A stretch of DNA of 36,623 nt from Rugamonas fusca (GTDB taxonomy: Bacteria; Pseudomonadota; Gammaproteobacteria; Burkholderiales; Burkholderiaceae_D): assembly GCF_014042365.1 (NCBI RefSeq), contig NZ_JACEZS010000038.1:1-36623 (forward strand). Reading direction: 5' to 3'. Below are positions 1 through 6,984 of the stretch, in pieces. Below the pieces are notes generated by a model. It had not been told where the DNA came from and made no database searches. It was given only the letters and a program-made list of their open reading frames with translations. Both the position numbers and the translations under genes were made by a program. Numbering within the stretch: position 1 is the first letter of the stretch; the number at the start of each line of letters is the position of its first letter.

Positions 1-561
1 GGCAGCAGCGCCGCCAGCGGCGCGGGCGGTGCGGGCGCGGGCGTGAGCAACACGGCCGGGGCCGGCGCAGCGGCGTCGAGCGGCGCCGGTGGGGCGGGCG
101 CGGCCGGTGGTAACGGCAGCACCATGGGCGGCGCCGGGGCGGCCGGCGCGGCCGGCGGCAACGGTGCGGCCAGCGGCATGGCCCAGAACACGGGCGGCGC
201 CGGCGCGGGTGGCGGTTCGGCCACGGGCGGCAATGGCAGCAACGGCAACCCGAGCAACGGCAGCGCCACGGCCGGTGATGGCGGCGCCGGTGGCGCCGGT
301 GGTGGCGGCAACACGGCCGGCGCCGGCGGCGCGGGCGGCACCAACACGGCTGGCGCTGGCACGGGTGGCGCCGGCGCGGGCGGCACGGGTGGCGCGGCCG
401 GCAACGTCGCGGTCGACGCGGGCACCTTCAACATGTCCAACACCATGAGCAATGTGGGCCAGTCGGCGGCAGGGGTGATGGTGGTCAACCAGAACAGCGG
501 TATCGCCTCGCTGGTACAGCAAAGCGTGAACGTGCAGGCCAATTTGCAGGTCGGCAAATAG
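1..561 (+). CDS. Gly/Ala/Asn-rich secreted protein, 5'-partial (Fap amyloid-like)
   Basis: The frame is open to the first base, so the true start lies upstream of the window; an internal GTG at 43 is not a convincing start. About 130 residues are low-complexity Gly, Ala, Asn, Ser and Thr, built on GGAGAAGGNG-like units. A non-repetitive tail of about 45 residues follows, containing NQNSGIASLVQQSVNVQANL. That tail motif recurs in the next gene and in the gene at 1785, and the following genes encode a C39 peptidase and a coiled-coil/barrel outer-membrane protein. By analogy with Pseudomonas fapABCDEF, this would be a structural subunit (FapB/FapC-like) exported and assembled outside the cell. 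The Gly-rich body differs from the imperfect repeats of known FapC, so the subunit role is inferred from context. A Gly-rich adhesin is the main alternative. Confidence 0.6.
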   Translation, partial: GSSAASGAGGAGAGVSNTAGAGAAASSGAGGAGAAGGNGSTMGGAGAAGAAGGNGAASGMAQNTGGAGAGGGSATGGNGSNGNPSNGSATAGDGGAGGAGGGGNTAGAGGAGGTNTAGAGTGGAGAGGTGGAAGNVAVDAGTFNMSNTMSNVGQSAAGVMVVNQNSGIASLVQQSVNVQANLQVGK

Positions 562-629
562 TGTGCGGTGGCGGGGCCGGACCAGGATGACGGTCCGGTC
601 CCGCGCATTCCATTCAGGCAGAGGACGAT

Positions 630-1085
630 ATGCGATTTCAACGAATTTCATGGTGGGGCTTGCTGGGCCTGGCCGCGTGCCTGCACGGCGTGGCGCAAGG
701 CCAGACGGAGGATGCCTTGGACGCCGCGTTTGCCCGCGTGGCGCCCGCCGCCGTGGCGGCTCCCATGCCCGGATTGACGAGCCGGGCAACACCCACGCCG
801 GCGGTCCGGCCTGTTCCGTCCGACGACGATGGCATGCCATTCGGGGTGCCAGCGGTGACGGCGGAACGGCTCGCGCAATGGCGCGGCGGAACAGATACCG
901 TTTCGAACGATATGAAACTGAACGGCGTGGTGGCGGGCAACACGGCCGTCAACGTGGCCACGGGGGCAAACACCATCACCAACGGCTCGTTCAGCAACGC
1001 CTCCGGCATGCCGGTGGCGATCCAGAATTCTGGCGCGAATGTGCTGATCCAGAACGCCACCATCATCAATGTGCAACTGCAATGA
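630..1085 (+). CDS. Small secreted protein with QNSG C-terminal motif (Fap-like operon)
   Basis: This encodes 151 residues. The start at 630 has an AGGA ribosome-binding site about 4 nt upstream. An N-terminal hydrophobic segment ending in GVAQGQ looks like a Sec signal peptide with cleavage near residue 24. The C-terminal third is rich in Asn, Ser and Thr and ends in AIQNSGANVLIQNATIINV, which matches the tails of the flanking secreted proteins position by position. Its stop overlaps the start of the C39 peptidase gene (ATGA), implying translational coupling. It could be a minor amyloid subunit, nucleator or chaperone of a Fap-like fibre. I recognise no precise family, so the role rests on the shared motif and operon position. 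Confidence 0.65.
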   Translation: MRFQRISWWGLLGLAACLHGVAQGQTEDALDAAFARVAPAAVAAPMPGLTSRATPTPAVRPVPSDDDGMPFGVPAVTAERLAQWRGGTDTVSNDMKLNGVVAGNTAVNVATGANTITNGSFSNASGMPVAIQNSGANVLIQNATIINVQLQ

Positions 1086-1765
1086 AGCGCGCCGCCCTCA
1101 GCTTGTTGGTGCTGGCCGCCCTGTGTGGCCGGACAGTGCGCGCCGCCGGGCTGGAGTTGCCGGCCGGGGGCGGCTTTTTCGTGGCCCCCGTCACCAGCTT
1201 GTCGGCCATGCGCTTCCAGAGCACGGTGCACCAGCAATACGATTTCAGCTGTGGTTCGGCGGCCGTGGCCACCTTGCTCAGCTACCACTACGGTTTTGCC
1301 GTCGATGAGCAACAGGTGTTCGCCGCCATGTTCGCGCACGGCGACCAGGCGAAGATACGGCGCGAAGGTTTTTCCTTGCTCGACATGAAGCGCTACCTGG
1401 CCCAGCACGGCTTCACGGCCGACGGCTATGAACTGCCGCTGGCCAAGCTGGTGCAGGCCCGCTATCCGGCCATCGTGCTGGTGTCGGACCACGGCTACCA
1501 GCACTTTGTCGTCGTCAAGGGCGTGGCCGACGGGCGTGTGTTGCTCGGCGATCCGGCCGTGGGCACGCGCGCCATGAGCGAGGCCGCGTTCGAGGCCATC
1601 TGGCGCAACCGGCTGCTGTTCGTCATCCATGGCTGGCGCGGCACTGCGCGCTTCAATGCGGCGGCCGACTGGCGCGCCGCGCCGCGCGCGCCGCTGGCGG
1701 ATGCCTTCGACAGCCGCGGCCTGGCCGACGTCACCTTGCCCAAGAACGGCGCGGGCAATTTCTGA
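1082..1765 (+). CDS. C39-family cysteine peptidase, FapD-like
   Basis: This encodes 227 residues with an N-terminal signal peptide (hydrophobic to about residue 20, ending VRAAG). The papain-like C39 catalytic set is visible: Gln51/52 before Cys57 in the QQYDFSCGSAA motif, His141 in YQHFVVV, and Asp157 in LLGDPAVG. The family cleaves leader peptides or processes exported substrates; FapD in Pseudomonas fap operons is a C39-like protease needed for fibre export. There is no ABC-transporter domain, as in FapD and unlike bacteriocin exporters. The start overlaps the preceding stop by 4 nt. The family assignment is solid. The specific role in processing the neighbouring QNSG proteins or the outer-membrane pore is inference from context. 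Confidence 0.85.
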   Translation: MKRAALSLLVLAALCGRTVRAAGLELPAGGGFFVAPVTSLSAMRFQSTVHQQYDFSCGSAAVATLLSYHYGFAVDEQQVFAAMFAHGDQAKIRREGFSLLDMKRYLAQHGFTADGYELPLAKLVQARYPAIVLVSDHGYQHFVVVKGVADGRVLLGDPAVGTRAMSEAAFEAIWRNRLLFVIHGWRGTARFNAAADWRAAPRAPLADAFDSRGLADVTLPKNGAGNF

Positions 1766-1784
1766 GACGAGTGCTGTCGTGTCC

Positions 1785-2369
1785 ATGATGCCCACCGCGC
1801 CCACCGCGCCCACCGCGCCCACCGCGCCCACTACGCCCACTACGCCCACGGGATCGGCCGTGTCATCCGTGCCGTTGGTGGCGCGCCTGCGTCCCTTGGT
1901 GCTGGCGCTGTGCCTGTGCGGCGCGCCAGCCCTGGCCCAGGAGCCGTCCGACGATTGGGTGGCCGTGGATGACAGCCGGCTCGATGCCGCCCGCGGGGGA
2001 CTGGACGCCGGCAATGGCCTGATCCTGTCGCTAGGTGTGGAAAGATTGGTTTCGATCAATGGCAACGTCGTGGCGAGTAGTAACTTTGTCATTTCCGACC
2101 TGGGCAAGGTGGCGGCGGGCGAGACCCCGCTGGCCAGTGGCGCGGCGGCGGCACTGACGCTGGTGCAGAACGGCACGGGCAATGTGTTCGACGCGGCGCA
2201 GGCCGGGCAGACCGTGGGGGCGCTGGTGATCCAGAACAGCGCCAGCGATCAGTTGATCCGCAGCCAGACGACCATCAGCACGGTCGTCAACAGCCTGTCC
2301 TTGCTCAAGAGTCTGAATTTCGAAGGCGGCCTGCGCGACGCGCTCAGCAATGCCGTGCGCCCGAAGTAG
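1785..2369 (+). CDS. Secreted protein with PTA repeats and QNSG-like motif (FapE-like position)
   Basis: If translated from the ATG at 1785 this encodes 194 residues. The N-terminus is then a Pro-Thr-Ala tract from 9-bp repeats, followed by a hydrophobic segment ending PALAQ that looks like a signal peptide. A start inside or after the repeat, for example the GTG at 1860, would place the signal peptide at the true N-terminus, so the start is uncertain; no strong ribosome-binding site marks either. The C-terminal half contains VIQNSASDQLIRSQTTISTV, a variant of the tail motif of the two upstream secreted proteins. It lies between the C39 peptidase and the barrel gene, the place FapE occupies in Pseudomonas. 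FapE-like secreted chaperone or minor subunit is inference. Confidence 0.6.
   Translation: MMPTAPTAPTAPTAPTTPTTPTGSAVSSVPLVARLRPLVLALCLCGAPALAQEPSDDWVAVDDSRLDAARGGLDAGNGLILSLGVERLVSINGNVVASSNFVISDLGKVAAGETPLASGAAAALTLVQNGTGNVFDAAQAGQTVGALVIQNSASDQLIRSQTTISTVVNSLSLLKSLNFEGGLRDALSNAVRPK
1790..1849 (+). repeat. 9-bp tandem repeat encoding Pro-Thr-Ala/Thr
   Basis: The unit cccaccgcg occurs four times and then degenerates to cccactacg twice and a final cccacg. The unit length is a multiple of three, so copy-number change would lengthen or shorten the N-terminal tract of the secreted protein without breaking its frame. It lies just before the likely signal peptide. Confidence 0.85.
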
Positions 2370-2420
2370 GGCCGGGCCGCCGCCCGTGGCCGTAGCGCCA
2401 CCTGCGCTTGGGGAGAGACG

Positions 2421-3868
2421 ATGCCATACCGCGAGATATTGCGTCTTAGTTCGATCGGTTTGTCGGTGGTGCTGTGCAGCGCGCCCGTGCTGGCCCAGCA
2501 GGGCGGCGCGGTCGGGCCGGACGAGCGGCCGGCCGGCGTCACGCTGGCCGAATTGCAGGCCCGGCTGTGGGACATGCAGCAACAGCTGGCCGAGCAGAAG
2601 GCGCAGTTGCAAGCGCTGCGGCGCCAACTGGGCCAGCAGCGGGGCGCAGCGGACGACGACGGCCAGGGCGGCGCGGCGTCCGCGCCGCCCGCCGTGTCCG
2701 CATCGCGGCTGGCGACGCAGCGCGGGACCGGGGCCGGGACTGGCATCGGGGGCGGGGCCGCAACCGGGGGCGTGGTTGGGGCCGGTACCGGAGCCGGCGC
2801 GGGATCGGGCCTGGCGGCAGCGTCGAGCCCGGCAGCGGGGGCGGCGGCCGATAGCAGGCCGGTGGGCGAGGCGCCGCCGGGCGCGGGCCGTCCGCCCGAG
2901 GTGGCGCCGCTGTTCGAGCAGCCCGGTGTGCTCACGGCCAAGGGGCATTATGTGCTGGAGCCGTCGCTGCAATTCGGTTATTCGTCCAGTAACCGCGTGG
3001 CACTGGTCGGTTACACCATCATTCCGGCCTTGCTGATCGGCCTGGTCGATATCCGCGAACTCAAACGCAATACGGTGACGGCCACGCTGACGGGGCGCTA
3101 CGGCGTCGGCCCGCGCACGGAGCTGGAACTGAAAGTGCCCTATGTGTACCGTTCCGACAGCACGGTCAGCCGCGAAATCCTGACCGGCACCGGCGTGGAC
3201 CGGGCCTTCGACACCAGCGGCAAGGCGCTGGGCGACATCGAACTGGCGCTGCGCCACCAGTTCCGCCGCAGCGCCACCAGTTCCGCCGCAGCGCCACCAG
3301 CCAGGCTTATTACGTGGGCGGCCTGCGCCTGAAGACCCGCACTGGTAAGGACCCTTTCGATGTCGTCACCGATTGCGTGACCCGCTGCGTGGGGCCGGAC
3401 GCCACCGGCACCGGCCTGCCGCTGCAACTGCCCACCGGCTCGGGCTTCTATGCCCTGCAACCGAGCCTGACCTGGCTCTATCCCAGCGATCCGGCCATCC
3501 TGTTTGGCAGCGTCAGCTATCTGCACAATTTCCGGCGCAGCAATGTGATGCGCCAGGTGCTGAACGGCCAGTCCGAGCCGCTGGGTACGGTTGCACCCGG
3601 TGCCGTGTTCGGTTTCAATTTCGGCCTGGGACTGGCGTTGAACGACAAGCTGGCCATGAGCCTGGGTTATGACCACAGTTCCATCGCCCGCACGCGCCAG
3701 AACGGCCAAGCCGTGCCCGGTTCCGTGCGCACCCAACTGGGCACGCTGCTGCTGGGCATGTCGTACCGGCTCAGCGACCGGCGCACTGTCAACGTGGCCG
3801 TGGGGGCCGGGCTGACCCGCGACACGCCGGACGTGCAACTGTCGGTGCGGCTGCCCGTCAGCTTCTAA
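2421..3868 (+). pseudogene. Coiled-coil/beta-barrel outer-membrane protein, FapF-like, frameshifted
   Basis: The N-terminal part (frame from 2421) has a signal peptide ending VLAQQG and a heptad-like helix of about 35 residues (LAELQARLWDMQQQLAEQKA). A Gly/Ala-rich linker and the first strands of a barrel rich in alternating aromatic/hydrophobic residues follow. The frame stops at 3332. The remainder of the barrel continues in another frame to 3868, ending LSVRLPVSF with the C-terminal Phe typical of outer-membrane barrels. Removing one copy of the 20-bp unit at 3251-3290 restores one uninterrupted frame of 475 codons. Coiled coil, linker plug and barrel in that order is the architecture of FapF, the trimeric pore that secretes Fap amyloid. 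As read, the gene should give no complete barrel; an assembly error or a reversible slip are alternatives. The second part would start near 3314 if expressed alone, without a signal peptide. Confidence 0.75.
3251..3300 (+). repeat. 20-bp tandem duplication that breaks the barrel gene
   Basis: The unit gcgccaccagttccgccgca occurs exactly at 3251-3270 and 3271-3290, followed by its first ten bases at 3291-3300. Because 20 is not a multiple of three, the second copy shifts the frame. With one copy the ten-base half repeat still flanks the unit, which is a natural substrate for replication slippage. Confidence 0.95.
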
Positions 3869-3954
3869 GGCAGCGTCCAAGGCGAGCTCGGCAGCAAAGT
3901 GGTAAATCAGGTATCTTAGTGTTCCTGGCAACTTTTACACCAAAGGAACATCCT

Positions 3955-4923
3955 ATGATTTCGATGCTGCTTTCCCGGCCGACCCAGGCCGCCCTCGGTG
4001 CCGCCATCGCCGCCGCGTGCTGCGCCGCTCCGGCCCAGGCCGCCGCGCCCATGGCCAAATTCCAGGCGCCCGGCTTTTACCGCACCATGCTGGGTGACTT
4101 CGAAGTGACCGTGCTCAACGATGGCACCGTCGAACTGCCGGTCGATACCCTGCTCAAGATGCCCAAGGACAAGGCCGACAAGGCGCTGGCCAAGTCGTTC
4201 GAGCACAGCCCGCTGGAAACGTCGGTCAATGGTTACCTGATCAACACGGGCGACAAGCTGGTGCTGGTGGACGTGGGCGCGGCCGGCCTGTTCGGCCCCA
4301 CGCTGGGCAAGCTGGTGGCCAACCTGAAGGCGTCCGGCTATCAGCCTGAGCAGGTCGATGAAATCTACATCACCCATATGCACCCGGACCACGTGGGCGG
4401 GCTGGTGGCCGATGGCCAGCGCGCATTCCCCAATGCCGTGGTGCGCGCTGGCAAGGCCGACGCCGACTACTGGCTGAGCCAGGCCAACCTGGACCATGCT
4501 CCGGCCGAGCAGAAAGGCTTCTTCCAGGGCGCCATGGGGGCGTTCGGCCCTTACGTGCAAGCCAATAAATTCGTCCCCATCACGGCCAACACGGAACTGG
4601 TGCCGGGCGTGAAATCGTATGCCAGCGCCGGCCACACGCCGGGTCATACCACCTACGTGGTCGAAAGCAAGGGCCAGAAGCTGGTGCTGCTGGGTGACTT
4701 GATGCACGTGGCGGCCGTCCAGTTCGACGAGCCGGCCGTGACCATCGCGTTTGACTCGGACAACCTGGCCGCCGCCGTCCAGCGCAAGGCCGCCTTCGCC
4801 GACGCGGCCAAACACGGTTATCTGATCGGTGCGGCCCACCTGCAGTTCCCGGCCCTCGGCCACCTGCGCGCCAGCGGCAAGGGATATCAGTTCGTGCCGG
4901 TCAATTACGTGATCCCACGCTGA
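3955..4923 (+). CDS. Periplasmic metallo-beta-lactamase-fold hydrolase
   Basis: This encodes 322 residues from the ATG at 3955, which has an AAAGGA site 8 nt upstream; an earlier GTG at 3919 lacks one. A signal peptide ends in PAQAAA near residue 30, so the enzyme is exported. The zinc-binding signature is complete: H141-M-H143-P-D145-H146, then His227 in GHTPGHT, Asp248 in LLGDLMH and His295 in AAHLQFP. This subgroup is usually annotated as MBL-fold metallo-hydrolase, with members that include lactonases and other hydrolases. The sequence does not identify the substrate. It is probably monocistronic, with a strong hairpin terminator 23 nt downstream. Confidence 0.88.
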   Translation: MISMLLSRPTQAALGAAIAAACCAAPAQAAAPMAKFQAPGFYRTMLGDFEVTVLNDGTVELPVDTLLKMPKDKADKALAKSFEHSPLETSVNGYLINTGDKLVLVDVGAAGLFGPTLGKLVANLKASGYQPEQVDEIYITHMHPDHVGGLVADGQRAFPNAVVRAGKADADYWLSQANLDHAPAEQKGFFQGAMGAFGPYVQANKFVPITANTELVPGVKSYASAGHTPGHTTYVVESKGQKLVLLGDLMHVAAVQFDEPAVTIAFDSDNLAAAVQRKAAFADAAKHGYLIGAAHLQFPALGHLRASGKGYQFVPVNYVIPR

Positions 4924-4945
4924 GCGCCAGGCTCGGCCGTTAACG

Positions 4946-4975
4946 ACAACAGGGCGCCGCGGCGCCCTGTTGTTC
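4946..4975. terminator. Bidirectional hairpin terminator
   Basis: A perfect 14-bp inverted repeat (arms 4946-4959 and 4960-4973) lies between the convergent hydrolase and reductase genes. The arms are acaacagggcgccg and its complement. The GC-rich core and outer A/T bases on both sides suit termination in both directions, although the T tract on the + side is short. Confidence 0.75.
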
Positions 4976-5043
4976 CTGGGTGCGTGTCACGCGCGTGGCA
5001 CGCCCCGGTCAAGCCAGCGGCGCGTCAGCGCCCAAGCTTCGCC

Positions 5044-6105
5044 TTACGCCACTTCCAGTGCCGGGTAGTCAGTGTAGCCTTCTTCCGTCGGATGGTAGAA
5101 GGTTTCCATTTTCCACTCGTTGAGTGGCGCGTCCAGTTGCAGGCGGCGCGGCAGGTCCGGGTTGGCGATGAAGGCCTTGCCGAACGCGATCGCATCGGCC
5201 GTGCCGGCGTCGAGTACGCGCTGGGCCGTCGCCTTGTCCATCTTCTCGTTGGCGATGAACACGCCGCCAAATTCACGCTTGATCATGGGCGCCAGGCTGT
5301 CCTCGCCCACGGCTTCGCGCGCGCAGATGAAGGCGATCTTGCGCTTGCCCAGTTCGCGCGCCACGTAGCCGAAAGTGGCGGCCGGGTCCGAGTCACCCAT
5401 GTCGTGGGTGTCGCGGCGCGGCGCCAGGTGCATGCCTACGCGGTCGGCGCCCCACACCTCGATGCAGGCGTCCGTCACTTCCAGCAGCAGGCGGGCGCGG
5501 TTCTCGACCGAGCCGCCGTAGTTGTCGGTGCGCTGGTTGGTGCTGTCTTGCAGGAACTGGTCAAGCAGGTAGCCGTTGGCGCCGTGCACTTCCACGCCGT
5601 CAAAGCCGGCCAGCTTGGCGTTCTCGGCCGCCTTGCGGTAGGCCGCCACGATGCCGGGCAGTTCGGCCGTTTCCAGCGCGCGCGGCACGGGGAAGGGGCG
5701 CTGCGGGCGCAGCAGGCTCACATTACCCTTGGCGGCGATGGCGCTTGGCGCCACGGGCGGCTGGCCATCGAGGAAGGAGGGGTCGGAAATGCGGCCCACG
5801 TGCCACAGCTGGGCGAAAATGCGGCCGCCGGCCGCGTGCACGGCGTCCGTCACCAGCTTCCAGCCTGCCACCTGTTCGTCCGACCACAGGCCCGGCGTGT
5901 CCGCATAGCCCACGCCCTGGGGCGTGACGGCCGTCGCCTCGCTCAGGATCAGGCCGGCGCTGGCGCGCTGCGTGTAGTACTTGGCCATCAGGGCGTTGGG
6001 CACGCGGCCGCCGCCGACGGCGCGGGCGCGGGTGAGGGGGGCCATGATGATGCGGTTTTTCAGGGTCAGGTTGCCGATGGTGATGGGATCAAACAGATTT
6101 GCCAT
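5044..6105 (-). CDS. Old Yellow Enzyme family alkene reductase (NemA-like)
   Basis: This encodes 353 residues, normal for the family. It is an FMN-dependent TIM barrel that reduces activated C=C bonds, nitro compounds or nitrate esters with NAD(P)H. The catalytic His/Asn pair is H174-G-A-N177 in EVHGANGYLLDQF, followed by NYGGSVENRARLLLEV, a hallmark of the family. N-terminal NRIIMAPLTRARA is the usual flavin-binding strand. The segment VGMHLAPRRDTHDMGDSDP has His where classical OYE has Arg, but this variant looks typical of the bacterial subgroup. It lies 54 nt downstream of an ArsR-type regulator on the same strand, so it is probably co-transcribed and induced by electrophiles. The physiological substrate is unknown. 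Confidence 0.92.
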   Translation of the reverse strand: MANLFDPITIGNLTLKNRIIMAPLTRARAVGGGRVPNALMAKYYTQRASAGLILSEATAVTPQGVGYADTPGLWSDEQVAGWKLVTDAVHAAGGRIFAQLWHVGRISDPSFLDGQPPVAPSAIAAKGNVSLLRPQRPFPVPRALETAELPGIVAAYRKAAENAKLAGFDGVEVHGANGYLLDQFLQDSTNQRTDNYGGSVENRARLLLEVTDACIEVWGADRVGMHLAPRRDTHDMGDSDPAATFGYVARELGKRKIAFICAREAVGEDSLAPMIKREFGGVFIANEKMDKATAQRVLDAGTADAIAFGKAFIANPDLPRRLQLDAPLNEWKMETFYHPTEEGYTDYPALEVA

Positions 6106-6159
6106 GATGAGTTCCTGTCATAAAAGTGCCGGACCAGGCCGGCAAAAGGGAAGGCCCGT

Positions 6160-6459
6160 TCAGAGGCCCGTGTTCATGTGTTCGAGAAATGCCTGGATGG
6201 TCGCTTCATCGCGCTTGAAGTAATTCCACTGGCCAACCCGGTACGACACGACCAGCCCGGCCTTTTGCAGCGTGGCCAGGTGGGCCGACACGGTCGATTG
6301 CGACAGGCCGCAGCGGCGGTCGATCAGGCCGGCGCACACCCCCAGGCTGAGCGGGTGTTGCTGGTCGGCGAAAAATACTTCCGGCTCCTTGAGCCACGCC
6401 AGAATCTGGCGTCGCACCGGGTTGGCCAGCGCTTTGTGTATGGCGTCGATATCCATCAT
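6160..6459 (-). CDS. ArsR-family winged-helix regulator
   Basis: This encodes 99 residues, a usual ArsR length. The helix-turn-helix is seen in GLSQSTVSAHLATLQKAGLV, preceded by ALANPVRRQILAWL and followed by a wing with a Tyr/Trp-rich strand. Two adjacent ATG codons mark the start (6459 and 6456). There is no CxC metal-binding motif in the alpha-3 helix. Single cysteines sit around residues 42 and 50 (LGVCAGLIDRRCGLS), just before the recognition helix, and could sense electrophiles or oxidation. The gene leads the OYE reductase and faces a divergent promoter region with CGATA/TATCG inverted repeats. Autoregulation and control of the reductase are the natural inference. Confidence 0.88.
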   Translation of the reverse strand: MMDIDAIHKALANPVRRQILAWLKEPEVFFADQQHPLSLGVCAGLIDRRCGLSQSTVSAHLATLQKAGLVVSYRVGQWNYFKRDEATIQAFLEHMNTGL

Positions 6460-6482
6460 TACTCACTTGTTTCGTCACAGGA

Positions 6483-6531
6483 CGATATATGTATCGGTTT
6501 TTGCCGATTTCAATATCGCTATCTTACGATA
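6483..6531. promoter_or_regulatory. Candidate ArsR operator cluster (CGATA/TATCG inverted repeats)
   Basis: Upstream of the ArsR gene are CGATA-N4-TATCG at 6483-6496, ATCGG-N6-CCGAT at 6493-6508 and TATCG-N8-CGATA at 6514-6531. The stretch is strongly AT-rich compared with its surroundings. Repeated half-sites of ATCG with dyad symmetry are what a dimeric winged-helix repressor would bind. Assignment to this ArsR protein is inference. Confidence 0.55.
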
Positions 6532-6653
6532 TAAATGAAAAACGTGCTGGCCGCCGCGAAATGCCGCCGCGGCCGGCAGCTCCGGCCTGGCGGTGCTACA
6601 CTGCGGCCTCGTTGGCACAAGCGGGGAGGGCCCCGCCCATCAAGGAGAACACA

Positions 6654-6971
6654 TTGACCTGGCTGATCTTGATCCTGGCCGGCCTGCTGGAAGTGGCCTG
6701 GGCCGTCGGGCTGAAATACACGGCGGGATTCACCCGGCCCGTGCCGTCCGTGCTGACCCTGCTGGCCATGGCGGGCAGCGTGGGCTTGCTGGGATTGGCG
6801 TTGCGTCACTTGCCGTTGGGCACGGCCTATGCGATCTGGACCGGCATCGGCACGGTGGGGACGGTGATCTTCGGCATCGTCGTGCTCGGTGAGCCCGCCA
6901 GCGTGCTGCGGCTGGCGTGCATCGCCATGATCGTGGCCGGCATCCTGGGCCTGAAGCTGGCCACGGCCTGA
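6654..6971 (+). CDS. sugE: SMR-family exporter SugE/Gdx (guanidinium exporter type)
   Basis: This encodes 105 residues, the standard length, with four hydrophobic helices. It starts at TTG 6654 behind a strong AAGGAG site. The essential membrane Glu is E13 in LLEVAWAVGLKYT. The GLKYTAGFTR stretch after helix 1 and AIWTGIGTVG in helix 3 are signatures of the SugE/Gdx branch rather than the Qac multidrug branch. Characterised Gdx proteins exchange guanidinium for protons across the inner membrane as dual-topology dimers. The upstream region has a hairpin but no recognisable guanidine riboswitch. The gene stands alone, divergent from the ArsR gene and convergent with the next gene. Confidence 0.9.
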   Translation: MTWLILILAGLLEVAWAVGLKYTAGFTRPVPSVLTLLAMAGSVGLLGLALRHLPLGTAYAIWTGIGTVGTVIFGIVVLGEPASVLRLACIAMIVAGILGLKLATA

Positions 6972-6984
6972 GCGCTGCCGACCG

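Noticed and set aside
43..561. The Gly-rich protein as a PE_PGRS-type or collagen-like protein
   Set aside because: There is no PE domain and no Gly-X-Y periodicity; the C-terminal motif ties it to the Fap-like operon instead.
638..2182. Long minus-strand reading frame opposite the Fap-like genes
   Set aside because: It mirrors real + strand genes that have signal peptides and a catalytic triad; long antisense frames are expected in GC-rich DNA.
4984..6123. Plus-strand frame of 379 codons across the reductase gene
   Set aside because: The complementary strand encodes an OYE enzyme with complete motifs; the + frame has no recognisable domain.
6621..6647. Hairpin gcgggg-aggg-ccccgc just before the sugE ribosome-binding site, as a guanidine-II (mini-ykkC) riboswitch
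   Set aside because: The loop is AGGG instead of ACGR and no second ACGR hairpin lies upstream; kept only as an unassigned hairpin.
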